Positions 7,962 to 17,934 are shown, counted from the first letter of the stretch. The stretch is DNA of 64,000 nt from Pseudothauera hydrothermalis (GCF_003345255.1 NZ_CP029331.1:1178001-1242000), one strand, 5' to 3'. The notes: generated by a model from the sequence alone, not told the origin. Numbers and translations are program-made.

Positions 7962-8906
7962 ATGCTCAGCCGTACCGCCGACCATCTCTACTGGATGGCC
8001 CGCTATATGGAGCGCGCCGAAAACATCGCGCGCATCCTGGACGTCAACCTGCGGATGTCGATGATGCCGCAGTCTGCGGTGCAGGAAGAACAGGCTTGGG
8101 GTGCGACCTTGCGCATCATGGGGTTGGAGGGCGCCTTTCATCAGCGTTATGCGGAAATCAGCCCCGATGCGGTGCTGGAGTTCATGGTTTTCGATACCGA
8201 CAACCCCTCCAGCGTGCGCAACTGCCTGCGCGCCGCACGCGAGAACGCCCATGCGGTGCGCGGTACGCTGACCTCGGAATTGTGGGAAACCACCAACGGC
8301 ACTTGGCTGAAAATGCGCGATTTCACCCCGGAGATGCTGGCCGACGCCGGGGCAGGCGAGTTCTTCGAATGGGTCAAGTACCGCTCGCACCTGTCGCGCG
8401 GGGTGACCATTGGCACCATGTTGCAGGACGAGTCGCTGCGCTTCATCCGTATCGGCACCTTTCTGGAGCGGGCTGACAACACCGCGCGGATTCTTGACGT
8501 GAAATATCAGCTACTGCTGCCCGCAGGTGAAGTCGAAGGCGGTGCGGCGGATTATTACCAGTGGAGCGCATTGTTGCGTTCGGTGTCCGCCTTTGAGGTG
8601 TATCGCAAGGTGTACCGCGATTTGATTACCCCTTCCCGTGTGGCCGAACTGCTGTTGCTGCGGGTCGATATGCCGCGCTCGATTGCACGCTGCATGAAAG
8701 AGGTTTACGCCAATCTGCGCGAGGTGGCCAACGATCATTCGGCAGAAACCGAACGCCGCGCAGGCGAACTGGAGGCTCAACTGCGTTTTGGCCGGATCGA
8801 GGATATTGTGCGCGATGGTCTGCACAATTACGTGGTGCGTTTGCTGGCACGGGTGCAGGACCTGGGCAACCGCATTGCCGACGATTTTCTGGTGCCACTG
8901 TCTTGA
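7962..8906 (+). CDS. Alpha-E domain-containing protein (DUF403)
   Basis: 314-residue, mainly alpha-helical protein starting MLSRTADHLYWMARYMERAENIARILDV, the signature opening of the alpha-E family; a second copy of the ERADNTARILD motif lies near residue 170. The start has an upstream GGGAG. Function is unknown, but the family is almost always encoded next to the permuted ATP-grasp protein, so a shared peptide-ligation role is inferred. Confidence 0.88.
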   Translation: MLSRTADHLYWMARYMERAENIARILDVNLRMSMMPQSAVQEEQAWGATLRIMGLEGAFHQRYAEISPDAVLEFMVFDTDNPSSVRNCLRAARENAHAVRGTLTSELWETTNGTWLKMRDFTPEMLADAGAGEFFEWVKYRSHLSRGVTIGTMLQDESLRFIRIGTFLERADNTARILDVKYQLLLPAGEVEGGAADYYQWSALLRSVSAFEVYRKVYRDLITPSRVAELLLLRVDMPRSIARCMKEVYANLREVANDHSAETERRAGELEAQLRFGRIEDIVRDGLHNYVVRLLARVQDLGNRIADDFLVPLS

Positions 8907-8920
8907 GTCGTTCGGCCTAC

Positions 8921-9835
8921 TTATCGGCGTGGATTGAGCCGTCTGGCTTCGGCGATTTCGGCGCGGATGGCACGATAGTGTTCAAATCGGCGTGGGTCGA
9001 TACGGCCGGCGGAGCGTGCCGCCTGCAGCGCGCAATCCGGTTCGGCATCATGCCGGCAGTCGCGAAAGCGGCACTGGCCCAGATAAGGGCGGAACTCCAC
9101 GAAACAGTCGGCTAACCGATCCTCTTCCAAATGCGCTAAACCAAAGGCTTGCAGGCCGGGGCTATCGATCAGCCAGCCGTCTTCGGGTAGCGGGTAGAGG
9201 CGGGCAAAGGTGGTGGTGTGTTTGCCAGTGTCGAGCGCGGTGGAGATCTCCCGGGTGGCGGCGTTGGCAGCCGGAATCAGCGCGTTGGTCAGCGAAGACT
9301 TGCCCATCCCGGACTGCCCCACCAGGATGCTGCGTTCGCCCCGCAGGTAGGCGTGCAGCGCATCGGCGCCGTGCAGTGCCGAAAGCTCCACGACCCGATA
9401 GCCCAGCGCGGCGAATAAGGTCAGCGCTTCACGTGCGGCCGGCAAGCGCTCGGTCAGATCGGCCTTGTTGAGTACGATCAGGGTTTTCAACTGTTGCGAT
9501 TCAGCGGCGCATAGGCAGCGCGACACCAAGAGATCGGAAAACGTCGGCTCGGTGGCCACCACGATCACGACTTGGCTGAGATTGGCGGCGATCAGCTTTT
9601 CCCGAAAGGCGTCCGAGCGCCACAGTAGGTTGCGGCGTGGATGCAGGCGCTCGATGGCGCCCTGGCCATCGCCGTGCGGCGTGACGTCGACCTCGTCGCC
9701 ACAGGCAAACACGCTCTTTTTGCCGCGCGGATAACCAGTCAGACTGCCGTGCGCGGTCAAGACTTCATAGTGGCGGCCAAAGGCCGCGGTGATCAGTCCA
9801 TGCAACGGTTTGCCGACGCCGGAGGTGCGTTTCAC
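8921..9835 (-). CDS. rsgA: Ribosome small subunit-dependent GTPase A
   Basis: 304-residue circularly permuted GTPase acting in late 30S maturation. Motifs occur in permuted order: G4 NKAD (about residue 143), G1 GQSGMGKSS (about 193), G3 DSPG (about 247), after an N-terminal OB-fold. The C-terminal zinc knuckle is visible as GQCRFRDCRHDAEPDC. It starts with GTG at 9835, four bases after the stop of a 56-residue gene, so translation is probably coupled. Confidence 0.94.
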   Translation of the reverse strand: MKRTSGVGKPLHGLITAAFGRHYEVLTAHGSLTGYPRGKKSVFACGDEVDVTPHGDGQGAIERLHPRRNLLWRSDAFREKLIAANLSQVVIVVATEPTFSDLLVSRCLCAAESQQLKTLIVLNKADLTERLPAAREALTLFAALGYRVVELSALHGADALHAYLRGERSILVGQSGMGKSSLTNALIPAANAATREISTALDTGKHTTTFARLYPLPEDGWLIDSPGLQAFGLAHLEEDRLADCFVEFRPYLGQCRFRDCRHDAEPDCALQAARSAGRIDPRRFEHYRAIRAEIAEARRLNPRR

Positions 9836-9838
9836 TTG

Positions 9839-10009
9839 TTACTCGTCGTAGGTGTCGAGATCGCCCGCGATGTTTGGTTCTTCATCCGGTGACAACCCGA
9901 GGTTGTCCTGGGTGGAGCGACCGGCGGCCTGTTGTGCCCGCACATCGGCCTGGGTGCGCCCGCCGTACGGTGCGGCTCGCCTAACGATGGGTGTGCGAGG
10001 TGTGTTCAT
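9839..10009 (-). CDS. Small hypothetical protein, 56 aa
   Basis: ATG at 10009 to TAA at 9839. The translation begins MNTPRTPIVRRAAPYGGRT and ends in an acidic tail, DLDTYDE. It sits tightly between the Ste24-like protease (9 bp upstream) and rsgA (3 bp downstream) on the same strand, which supports a real gene in an operon. No domain or transmembrane segment is recognisable; it looks unstructured, basic at the N-terminus and acidic at the C-terminus. Confidence 0.6.
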   Translation of the reverse strand: MNTPRTPIVRRAAPYGGRTQADVRAQQAAGRSTQDNLGLSPDEEPNIAGDLDTYDE

Positions 10010-10018
10010 CGTGGCTTG

Positions 10019-11269
10019 CTAGGTTGGCGATTGCAGCCGCGCCACGCGGATGGCGGCGGGTGGGTGAGAATCGAAGAAGCCCGAGTACAGCGGGTCCGGC
10101 GTGAGCGTCGCGGCATTGTCGCGGTAGAGCTTGACCAGCGCGCTGACTAGGTCGGCCGCGCGGGTGTGCTGCGCGGCATAGCGGTCGGCTTCGAACTCAT
10201 GTACCCGGGACCAGTAGCTCATCAGCGGCGCAAACGCAAAGGTGAAAGCAGGCAGCGCCAGCACAAGCAAGGCCAGGGCCATCGCGGTGCCGGTGGTGCT
10301 CACCCCGAGTCCGGCATAAAACCACGGCTGTTCGATCAACAGGCCAAGTAGCGCGAACACCGCCAGACTGCCAGCGCCCATCGCGGCCAAGCGTTTGAGC
10401 ACATGACGATGGCGAAAGTGACCAAGCTCGTGGGCCAGCACCGCCTCAACTTCCTGCGGGGTTAGCTTGTCGAGCAGGGTGTCGAAAAAAACGATGCGCT
10501 TGGCTGCGCCCAAGCCGGTGAAATAGGCATTGCTGTGTGCGGAACGGCGCGAACCGTCCATCACGTACAGCCCGCGCGAGCGAAAGCCACAGCGTTCGAG
10601 CAAGCCTTCGATTCGGCGGCGTAGCGCCTCGTCCGTCAGCGGGGTGAACGTGTTGAAAAGCGGCGCGATGAAGGTCGGCCAGATCAGCAGTGCGAGCAGG
10701 TTCACGCCGAACCAGAAGGCCCACACCCACAGCCACCAGCGTTCCCCCATGGCGCCCATCAGCCACAGCACTGTGGCCAGGATGGGTAGGCCGAGCACCA
10801 CGGCCAAGAGCATTTCGCGCGCAGTGTCCGCGGCAAAGAGTTTGGGCGTGATGCGGTTGAAGCCAAAGCGTTTTTCGATGCCGAAGATGCGCGCCAAGCT
10901 AAAAGGCAGATCGACCAACCAGCTAAGTACTCCCAGCGTGGCGAGCAGGGCGATGCCGTGCGCCAGCGAGTTGGCCGGGAAAACGGCCTGCCAAGCGTCA
11001 GCGATGGCCTGCAGGCCGCCGCCCAAGGTCAGCCCCAGCACAAAGAGCAGCGACACGGCTAGTTCCGCAAGACCCAAACGCATTCGCGCTTGGGTGTAGT
11101 CTGCCGCCTTTTGGTGCGCACTGAGGCTGATCGAGTCGGCAAACGCAGGGGGCACGGTGTTGCGCTGCATCCGCACATGACGGATTTGGCGCAGCATCAG
11201 CACCGCTTTGAGCGCAGCGCCGGTGAGTAGCGCACAGACGAAGAGCAAGGAAAAGGCGACAGCCGTCAT
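10019..11269 (-). CDS. M48 family metalloprotease, Ste24/CAAX protease-like
   Basis: 416 residues from ATG 11269, with about seven predicted membrane segments. The zinc site HELGH (VLAHELGHFRHRH) is at about residue 260, and a downstream Glu ligand lies in the HEFEADRYA motif. The layout is that of the Ste24/CAAX prenyl protease-1 group, acting at the inner membrane. An in-frame start at 11311 would add 14 basic residues; the inner Met directly precedes the first hydrophobic helix and is preferred. Lead gene of an operon with the 56-aa protein and rsgA; divergent from orn. Confidence 0.88.
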   Translation of the reverse strand: MTAVAFSLLFVCALLTGAALKAVLMLRQIRHVRMQRNTVPPAFADSISLSAHQKAADYTQARMRLGLAELAVSLLFVLGLTLGGGLQAIADAWQAVFPANSLAHGIALLATLGVLSWLVDLPFSLARIFGIEKRFGFNRITPKLFAADTAREMLLAVVLGLPILATVLWLMGAMGERWWLWVWAFWFGVNLLALLIWPTFIAPLFNTFTPLTDEALRRRIEGLLERCGFRSRGLYVMDGSRRSAHSNAYFTGLGAAKRIVFFDTLLDKLTPQEVEAVLAHELGHFRHRHVLKRLAAMGAGSLAVFALLGLLIEQPWFYAGLGVSTTGTAMALALLVLALPAFTFAFAPLMSYWSRVHEFEADRYAAQHTRAADLVSALVKLYRDNAATLTPDPLYSGFFDSHPPAAIRVARLQSPT

Positions 11270-11376
11270 GAGCAAATTTTTTGGGCGCCGACGCTGCGGC
11301 GCCGCAGGCACGCGGGGCGCGCTGCGTTCTGTGACACAATCGGTGCCTGGATTGTTTCGTCAAAGAGTGAAGGATT

Positions 11377-11925
11377 ATGGCACAGGATCAAAACCACCTC
11401 ATCTGGCTGGACATGGAGATGACCGGGCTGGAACCGGACCGTGACCGTATCATCGAAATCGCCGTCGTCATCACCGACGCGCAGCTCAACGTGGTGGCCG
11501 AAGCCCCGGTGATCGCGGTTCATCAGCCCGATGCGGTGCTCGATGCGATGGACGAATGGAACCGCAATACGCACGGTAAATCCGGGCTGACGGCGCGGGT
11601 GAGGGCGTCCACGCTGGGCGAGACCGAAGCCGAGCAGCAGATGCTGGCTTTTCTCAAGGAGTGGGTGCCGGCGCGCACTTCGCCGATGTGTGGCAATTCG
11701 GTCTGTCAGGACCGTCGTTTTCTGGCGCGTTATATGCCGCAACTGGAAGCCTGGTTCCACTATCGCAACCTGGATGTCTCCACGTTGAAGGAACTCGCCA
11801 AACGCTGGCGACCGGAGGTCTATAAAGGCGTGGAGAAAAAAGGCACGCATGAGGCGCTTGCGGATATCCACGAGTCGATTGCGGAGCTACGCCACTACCG
11901 CGACAACTTTCTGCGATTGTCCTGA
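11377..11925 (+). CDS. orn: Oligoribonuclease
   Basis: 182-residue DEDDh 3'-5' exoribonuclease that finishes RNA decay by degrading 2-5 nt oligoribonucleotides, including pGpG. The DEDDh residues are visible: WLDMEMTGL (Asp/Glu, about residues 12-14), the [10 protein letters not shown] Asp and the [14 protein letters not shown] His/Asp. Length is normal for the family. Divergent from the Ste24-like gene, and followed 8 bp later by a small membrane protein gene. Confidence 0.95.
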   Translation: MAQDQNHLIWLDMEMTGLEPDRDRIIEIAVVITDAQLNVVAEAPVIAVHQPDAVLDAMDEWNRNTHGKSGLTARVRASTLGETEAEQQMLAFLKEWVPARTSPMCGNSVCQDRRFLARYMPQLEAWFHYRNLDVSTLKELAKRWRPEVYKGVEKKGTHEALADIHESIAELRHYRDNFLRLS

Positions 11926-11933
11926 GCACCGGG

Positions 11934-12095
11934 ATGGGCCAATTCCTGCGTAGCCTGCTGGCCGCTGCCACCGGATGGCTGCGGGCGCGTTGGCGCAGGC
12001 TGCTGGCGATTGCGCTGCTGGTGGCCTTTTTCTATCTGCTGGGCTATTTCACCCCACGGGTGAGCAGCCCAGCAATGTGCTTGATCTACGGGTAG
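11934..12095 (+). CDS. Small single-pass membrane protein, 53 aa, hypothetical
   Basis: ATG 11934 to TAG 12093-12095. The sequence MGQFLRSLL... has one hydrophobic helix, LLAIALLVAFFYLLGYF (about residues 23-39), preceded by basic residues WLRARWRR. It begins 8 bp after the orn stop, so it is probably co-transcribed. Its 3' end overlaps the end of pgi on the other strand by 10 bp. No known family recognised. Confidence 0.5.
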   Translation: MGQFLRSLLAAATGWLRARWRRLLAIALLVAFFYLLGYFTPRVSSPAMCLIYG

Positions 12096-13723
12096 GGGGC
12101 GCCGCGGCGCAAGGCGGCGATGGCGCGCTGTAGACCGATGGTCGCGCCATCGCCGTGGGCCGTTGAAGTGGCGTCCGACAGGCGCCGCGCCATCTCCTTG
12201 CCTAGTTCCACGCCGTACTGGTCGAAGCTGTTGATCCCCCAAATCCAGCCCTGCACGAACACCTTGTGCTCGTAGAGCGCCATCAGCGCGCCGAGTGAGT
12301 AGGCGTCGAGGCGCGGCAGCAGCACCGTGGTGCTGGCCTGGTTGCCGGGAATCGTCAAATGCGGCGCAAGGCGGCGAATTTCGGCTTCGTCCGCACCGCG
12401 CGCGCGCAAGGCGGCCGCCGCCTCGTCCAGGCTGCGCCCATGGGTCAGGGCAGCGGCCTGGGCAAGTGCGTTATGGACCAAGGCTTGGCGGCGTGGGTCC
12501 TCACCGCCGGCGACCACGATGAAATCGACCGGAATCGCCCGTGTGCCCTGATAAAACAACTGGTGAAAAGCATGCTGACCGACGGTGCCGGCCCCGCCCC
12601 AGACTACCGGCGCCGTCATTACCGTGCTGAATGTGCCATCGCGCAGCGTGCGCTTGCCGTTGCTCTCCATTTCCAGTTGCTGCAGCCAGGCCGGAAAATT
12701 GCGCAGACCGTGCGCGTAGGGCAGCACCGCCAAGGTTTCCTGGTCAAGGAAGTCGGTGTTCCATAACCCCACCAGTCCCATCCACACCGGCAGGTTGGCG
12801 GCCAGCGGTGCGTTGCAAAAGTGCTCATCCATGGCGCGTGCGCCGGCCAGTAGCGCCTCGAAGCCAGTCTCGCCTAGTGCGATCAATACCGGAAGACCAA
12901 TCGCCGACCACACCGAATAGCGTCCGCCGACCCATTCGGGCATGGGCAGCAGGCGTTCTTTGGCGATGCCAAAATCCACTGCCGCAGCGACCGCGTTGGT
13001 GACCGCCACAAAGTGTGCGCCAAGGTCGGCGTCCGGGCCGAGTGCGGTACGCAGCCAGGCGCGCGCGGCTTGGGCGTTGGCCAGCGTCTCGGCGGTGGTG
13101 AAGCTCTTGGAGGCAACGATGAACAGTGTTTCGGCTGGATTGGCGTCGGCCAGCACTTCATCGAGCTCTTGAGGGTCGATGTTGGCGGCAAAGTGCACCA
13201 TGACAGGGTGTTTGGCCGTCGGCCCGGCGAGCGCTTCGACCACCATGCGCGGGCCTAGATCGGATCCGCCGATGCCCAGGTTGACCACCCGACGGATCGG
13301 CCTGCCGCTGGCGCCCTTGAGCACGCCAGCGCGTAAATCGCGGGCCAGCGTGCGCATGCGGCTTGCGGTGTCTTGCACTTGCGTTGCATCGGCGACCGGC
13401 GGCGGGCAGCCGCCACGCAGGGCCATGTGCAAGGCGGCGCGCTCTTCGGTGTGGTTGACCGGCTGGCCACTGAACAAAGCGTCGATCCCTTCCGGTAAGC
13501 GCGCCTGGCGGGCAAGCTCGATCAAAGCGTCGAGCGTGTTGCGGTCCAAACGCTGGCGGGAAAAATCGGCCAGCAGCCCACAGGCGTCGATGGACAATTC
13601 ATCGAAGCGCTTGGGGTGCGCATCGAACAGCTCGGCCACCCGCTCAGTGGCCAGACGTTGTCGGTGGGCATGTAAGAGCTGCCAAGCGGGCAGGCGGTCG
13701 GGTGGCAAAAAGGTGTCAGTCAC
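12086..13723 (-). CDS. pgi: Glucose-6-phosphate isomerase
   Basis: 545 residues, cytoplasmic interconversion of glucose-6-phosphate and fructose-6-phosphate. Family landmarks are present: GIGGSDLGPRMV, SKSFTTAET (phosphate-binding), EWVGGRYSVWSAIGLP and the C-terminal FDQYGVELGKEMARR. The start is GTG at 13723, which overlaps the end of the upstream ArnT-like gene by 8 bp; a much longer frame upstream translates the ArnT-like gene out of frame and is rejected. Confidence 0.94.
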   Translation of the reverse strand: MTDTFLPPDRLPAWQLLHAHRQRLATERVAELFDAHPKRFDELSIDACGLLADFSRQRLDRNTLDALIELARQARLPEGIDALFSGQPVNHTEERAALHMALRGGCPPPVADATQVQDTASRMRTLARDLRAGVLKGASGRPIRRVVNLGIGGSDLGPRMVVEALAGPTAKHPVMVHFAANIDPQELDEVLADANPAETLFIVASKSFTTAETLANAQAARAWLRTALGPDADLGAHFVAVTNAVAAAVDFGIAKERLLPMPEWVGGRYSVWSAIGLPVLIALGETGFEALLAGARAMDEHFCNAPLAANLPVWMGLVGLWNTDFLDQETLAVLPYAHGLRNFPAWLQQLEMESNGKRTLRDGTFSTVMTAPVVWGGAGTVGQHAFHQLFYQGTRAIPVDFIVVAGGEDPRRQALVHNALAQAAALTHGRSLDEAAAALRARGADEAEIRRLAPHLTIPGNQASTTVLLPRLDAYSLGALMALYEHKVFVQGWIWGINSFDQYGVELGKEMARRLSDATSTAHGDGATIGLQRAIAALRRGAPYP

Positions 13724-15356
13724 GTCGATAAAGCCGGAAGATGTCCAGTTGTTTGCCGCCGCCACGGCGGTATTCCCACAGCAGGGTCCATTCGTCGGGC
13801 AGCGTGCGCGGTGCCGCGCGGCGATCGTCATGCACCAGCAGCAGCCTGCATGGGCTGCCAGCCGGGCTGACTGCCTCGGGCCGCAGCCCGGCGTAGTAGT
13901 CCAGCGATGTGCGCACCGCGGCAGATAGGCCCATCGCCGCCACACAGTCGGAATGCTCATCGGCCAGAAAGCGAGCCAGCGATTCAACCGGCGGCCGATA
14001 GCTGCGGCCGTGGTTGAACCAGGGCATGAGCAAGGTCACTGCCAAACACCACAGCATGGTCATGCCTAACGCCCAGTTTCCCGGTGCACGGTTGGGGCTG
14101 CGCGGCAGGCGCAAGGCTGTCACCAGCCAGACGAGGGTAATGAGGGCGCCGATAGCCGCCAGTGCGCTCGAGCCATGGAGCACGAAGTCAGCGCCGTAGC
14201 GTTCGACATGGCGTGCAAGCCCAGGCGGCCAGGCAAAAACTTGCGCACTCCACCCCAGCCAGACCAAGATGGCAAACACTCCGAAAGTCATCACACCAAA
14301 CCAGTCGAAGGCGTTGGCCGCGCCGCGCCGCAATTGCAGCACGCCCGCGGCGGCCAATACAGCCAGCGGTGCGATGAGCACCAGCAATGCGACAGGGCGG
14401 TCGAAATTGCCGACCAGCAACCAGATCGCCGCCAAAAGCGTGGCGCCGATCGGCAAAATATAGGGTAAGTTCCATAGACGGCGGCGGCCGGACCACAGCG
14501 CCCACAACGCAATCGGCCATAATGGCCACGCAAACCAGCCGATGTCTTTCACGATTCGGTCATAGTCGGCAAACGCTATCGGGCTCTGCCCGAAGCGCTC
14601 CCAGCTCGCCTGCCACCAGAGTGCGAACAGTCCGGGATCTTGATCATGCAGAGCCAATGGCCAGGCCGCACCGAGCGGAAGCGCGACACACAGACCAAGC
14701 AGCAGCGCGCCGCTGACACGCGGGGTGAGGCATTCACGGCCCATCAGCGGTACCACCAGAAAAAGCGGCAGGGTCAGCATGGCAGCTGGCAGACCGCCAG
14801 CCAACACGCTCAGCGCCGTACCAAAGCAAGCCTTAAAAGCACCTGCCAACGGCGCGCTGGACAACTGCGCCAAACCGGCCAGTGTGAGCGCTTGCATCGC
14901 GATTAGCGCCAGCATCGGTTGCGTTTCGTGGGCATGGATGACCAGGCCGAGTGTGCCAAGAGTCAGCAGCACCGCGGGTGCGCGCGCTGGCCGACCATAG
15001 AGAAACCCGGCCGCGCGTGCCACCCAAAACAGCGTCAGGGCGGTAAAGAGCGCGCTGGCAAGGCGCGCGCCATCATGCAAAGGCAGCAGCCACGAAAAAA
15101 GCCTTGCCAGCAGTGCCGCTACCCAATAGTACAGCGGCGGAAAGTCGGTCACCGGCTGGCCGGCTAGATGCGGAAAGAGCAGTCCCTCGCCCTGCAGCAT
15201 GCTGAGCACCGGACCAAAATGCGCCGCATCGTCGCCGCGCCAGGGGTCATGTCCAGTCAGTCCGAACAAAAGATACAGTACCGTCAGCAGTACCAGACCC
15301 ACAGGGCCAAACAGGCGTTCCATCAGCGCAGTAGAGCGGGCGATCAGCAACGGCAT
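13716..15356 (-). CDS. ArnT-like glycosyltransferase family 39/83 membrane protein
   Basis: 546-residue polytopic protein starting MPLLIARSTALMERLFGPVG. An N-terminal luminal loop GHDPWRGDDAAHFG carries the acidic pair typical of the ArnT/PMT (GT-C) fold, followed by about 10-12 hydrophobic segments and a soluble C-terminal domain. Such enzymes move a sugar from undecaprenyl phosphate to lipid A, glycans or proteins in the periplasm. No arn or L-Ara4N genes are adjacent, so the donor and acceptor are unknown. Overlaps the start of pgi by 8 bp. Confidence 0.8.
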   Translation of the reverse strand: MPLLIARSTALMERLFGPVGLVLLTVLYLLFGLTGHDPWRGDDAAHFGPVLSMLQGEGLLFPHLAGQPVTDFPPLYYWVAALLARLFSWLLPLHDGARLASALFTALTLFWVARAAGFLYGRPARAPAVLLTLGTLGLVIHAHETQPMLALIAMQALTLAGLAQLSSAPLAGAFKACFGTALSVLAGGLPAAMLTLPLFLVVPLMGRECLTPRVSGALLLGLCVALPLGAAWPLALHDQDPGLFALWWQASWERFGQSPIAFADYDRIVKDIGWFAWPLWPIALWALWSGRRRLWNLPYILPIGATLLAAIWLLVGNFDRPVALLVLIAPLAVLAAAGVLQLRRGAANAFDWFGVMTFGVFAILVWLGWSAQVFAWPPGLARHVERYGADFVLHGSSALAAIGALITLVWLVTALRLPRSPNRAPGNWALGMTMLWCLAVTLLMPWFNHGRSYRPPVESLARFLADEHSDCVAAMGLSAAVRTSLDYYAGLRPEAVSPAGSPCRLLLVHDDRRAAPRTLPDEWTLLWEYRRGGGKQLDIFRLYRRD

Positions 15357-15462
15357 CGTATAGTTGGAAGGGTGCCTGGGGCTTCGGGCATGACTCGGGG
15401 ATGATCGCGGCCGATTGTATCTTGCCAGAGCATGGGCCGCCCCAAGCACGCGCTACCGACAA

Positions 15463-15487
15463 CAAAAAAGGCAGCCGCGGCTGCCTT
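15463..15487 (-). terminator. Rho-independent terminator of rpmE
   Basis: Palindrome AAGGCAGCCGCGGCTGCCTT at 15468-15487, with an A run on the plus strand at 15464-15469 that gives a U tract in the minus-strand transcript. Confidence 0.85.
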
Positions 15488-15507
15488 CCTCGAAACGTCT
15501 GGCTCGA

Positions 15508-15726
15508 TCAGCCAAGACGCTGAACGTTGCCGTACTTCTGGCGGAAGCGCTCGACACGGCCAGCGGTATCGACGATTTTTTGCTTGCCGGTATAGAACGG
15601 ATGGCAGGCGGAGCAGACTTCCACATGCAGAGTTGGTTTGTTCAGCGTGGAGCGGGTGGTGAAGCTGTTACCGCAGGAGCAGGTCACTTGAACTTCGGTG
15701 TAAGTGGGATGAATATCCGCTTTCAT
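15508..15726 (-). CDS. rpmE: 50S ribosomal protein L31, zinc-binding type
   Basis: 72 residues starting [19 protein letters not shown]. The CSCG and [14 protein letters not shown] motifs supply the cysteines of the zinc-containing C+ form, which also serves as a zinc store replaced by the C- paralogue under zinc starvation. Own terminator downstream. Confidence 0.97.
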   Translation of the reverse strand: MKADIHPTYTEVQVTCSCGNSFTTRSTLNKPTLHVEVCSACHPFYTGKQKIVDTAGRVERFRQKYGNVQRLG

Positions 15727-15845
15727 GGTCGGTCCTCGATCCAGGCGGGCGGTGGATGTGGCCGCCCTGAGTGATGAAAGTCCGCCATTATCCCAGAGCG
15801 AGGGAGTAACCGCAAGGTTGGCTGTGGAGAGGTTGCTATAGGCTT

Positions 15846-17243
15846 TCAGATCGCCGGGCGCTGTCGCTGCAAGTCGGCCTCGACCTTACGCAGGGTGGGG
15901 TAGGCGAGCGCGTGATAAAGCGGGGTCTGGGCGATGGTCTTGGAGAAGGCGTGGGCCACCACCGCGGTGGCCATCAGCGGTAGCAGCATTTGGTGGTTGG
16001 CGGTCATTTCCATGACGATGACGAAGGAGGTGATCGGCGTCTGAGTGATGCCGGCCAGAAATCCCACCATGCCGAGCACCAGGATGGCTGAGCCGTGTTC
16101 CGGTGGCAGCATCAGGCCGATGTTTGCCCCCATGCCGGCGCCCACCGCCAGCGCCGGGGCGAATACGCCGCCGGGAATACGCGACAGAAAGGCAAGCCAG
16201 ATCACCGCCATCTTGGCGATCATGAAATACACCGGCAGTTGCGCGGCACCTTCCAAGGCGGCCTTGGATTCCGCGTAGCCGGTGCCGTAGGTCAGGCCGC
16301 CGGTAGCCAGGCCGATCAACGCTGTACCCAGGCCGCACAGGGCGGCGAAGGCGACCGGGCGGTCGTTCGACAATTGACCAAGTCTGCCCGGCAGGCCGCG
16401 GCTGGAAGCCACCAAGAGGCGCGAAAAGCCGCCGCCCAGCAGCCCGCCGATGGCCCCGCACAGCAGGATGGGCCACACGCTGTCAGGCCAGCCGATAGCT
16501 GCCGGAGTGCGGCCGAAATAGGTGTAGTTCCCCAGAACGGCCAAGGACATCAGGCCAGCAAAAATCACCGCAATCAGCGTGGTGCTGTTGGCCCGGAAAG
16601 GGTGGAAGCGGCACAACTCCTCGATGGCAAACATGATGCCGCCCAGCGGGGTATTGAACGCTGCCGCCACCCCGGCGCCGCCGCCGGCGATCATCAGGTC
16701 GCGGCTGTTGGCGATGCGGCGGGTCTTTTTGCCCGCGATCAGGCTCATCACCGAAGCGCCAATTTGCACCGAGGGCCCTTCGCGGCCAATGGATGCGCCC
16801 GACAGCAGGCCACCCAGGGTGAGGAATACCTTGGCGATCGCCAGGCGCATCGATAGCAGCTTTTTGCGCACTGCCGGATCGTCCGATTCGATTGCTGCAA
16901 TCGTCTGTGGAATGCCGCTGCCTTGCGCGCCGGGAAACCAGGTACGGGAAATCCACGCCATCAGCGCAAAGCCGGCGGGCGCGACGAGGAGTGTGAGCCA
17001 AGGCAGCTCCGCCATGATTCCCGCATGAGTGTCAATGGCCAGTTCGGCGCCGATGGCGAACAGGATGGCGATCAGGCCGGCAAGCAAGGCCGCCCCGACG
17101 AACTGCAGGCGAATCGTCCAGCGGCGGATCGACAGCCAGGGCAGGGCGTAGCGGCGACCGCCACGGGCGAGTTTGCGCAATGCCCGGTCGGACGCGCGCG
17201 CGAGCGGCCCGTCGCGGTCCGGCGTGGGTGGGGGAGGCTCCAT
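15846..17243 (-). CDS. ClC-family chloride channel/antiporter
   Basis: 465 residues with about 12-14 membrane helices. Selectivity-filter motifs of the ClC family are visible: GSGIPQ (about residue 110), [11 protein letters not shown] with the gating Glu (about residue 155), and [15 protein letters not shown] (about residue 350). It lacks C-terminal CBS domains. Bacterial members exchange Cl- for H+, for example in acid resistance. The 119 bp before rpmE and the 181 bp to the MarR gene hold no other gene. Confidence 0.92.
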   Translation of the reverse strand: MEPPPPTPDRDGPLARASDRALRKLARGGRRYALPWLSIRRWTIRLQFVGAALLAGLIAILFAIGAELAIDTHAGIMAELPWLTLLVAPAGFALMAWISRTWFPGAQGSGIPQTIAAIESDDPAVRKKLLSMRLAIAKVFLTLGGLLSGASIGREGPSVQIGASVMSLIAGKKTRRIANSRDLMIAGGGAGVAAAFNTPLGGIMFAIEELCRFHPFRANSTTLIAVIFAGLMSLAVLGNYTYFGRTPAAIGWPDSVWPILLCGAIGGLLGGGFSRLLVASSRGLPGRLGQLSNDRPVAFAALCGLGTALIGLATGGLTYGTGYAESKAALEGAAQLPVYFMIAKMAVIWLAFLSRIPGGVFAPALAVGAGMGANIGLMLPPEHGSAILVLGMVGFLAGITQTPITSFVIVMEMTANHQMLLPLMATAVVAHAFSKTIAQTPLYHALAYPTLRKVEADLQRQRPAI

Positions 17244-17424
17244 GGGGGCGAATTATCGTTTTGTGTTGGTACGGGATCAACGGCGCAGCCGGCCCGGGCG
17301 TTGCGTTCCGACTACATTGCAGACAAGCCGCTGCTGCAGGGCCCTACAATACGCCCTTGCTGCAGCAATGTTAATTTTTTGACAATCACAATTCGAGCAA
17401 ATATAGTTCGGAGCGGCTTTTCAG

Positions 17425-17934
17425 ATGGCCTCACAATCTCCCTTGAAAAAGAACCCCAACAACAACTCCGGAGCCTCGCCTTTGTCGGTGCTGCAACGTT
17501 TTCGGGTGCTGATTCGCACGGCGCAGCGGCACTCGCAGTGGATCGAGCGCCAAAGCGGTGTGACCGGTGCCCAACTGTGGGCGATGCAGGAATTGGTGGA
17601 GGCGCCCGGACTGCGGGTCGGCGAATTGGCCAATCGCATGGCGTTGCATCAATCGACCGCCTCGAACATGGTGGATCGTTTGGAGACCGGTGGGCTGATC
17701 CGCAAGGAGCGCACTAGTGCGGATCAACGGGTGGTGCGGCTGTATCTGACTGAAAAAGGGCAGGAACTTTTGGCGCGTGCGCCGTCGCCGGCGCGTGGCG
17801 TCTTGCCGGAGGCCTTGCGCAAGCTCGATGAAGCCTCGCTGCAGCGTTTGCAGAACGAATTGGATGGCTTGCTGATGCAGATCAAGAACATGGATGAAGG
17901 CTTTGGCATGCAGCCGTTGCCGTTTACCGAATGA
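17425..17934 (+). CDS. MarR-family transcriptional regulator
   Basis: 169 residues with the winged-helix MarR core. The recognition helix region is ELANRMALHQSTASNMVDRLE and the wing is LIRKERTSADQRVVRLYLTEKG. The N-terminal 20 residues are polar and probably disordered. The ligand is unknown. It is the lone gene of its transcript, ending at a terminator, and the ClC gene is divergent across 181 bp, so that gene is a possible target. Confidence 0.9.
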   Translation: MASQSPLKKNPNNNSGASPLSVLQRFRVLIRTAQRHSQWIERQSGVTGAQLWAMQELVEAPGLRVGELANRMALHQSTASNMVDRLETGGLIRKERTSADQRVVRLYLTEKGQELLARAPSPARGVLPEALRKLDEASLQRLQNELDGLLMQIKNMDEGFGMQPLPFTE

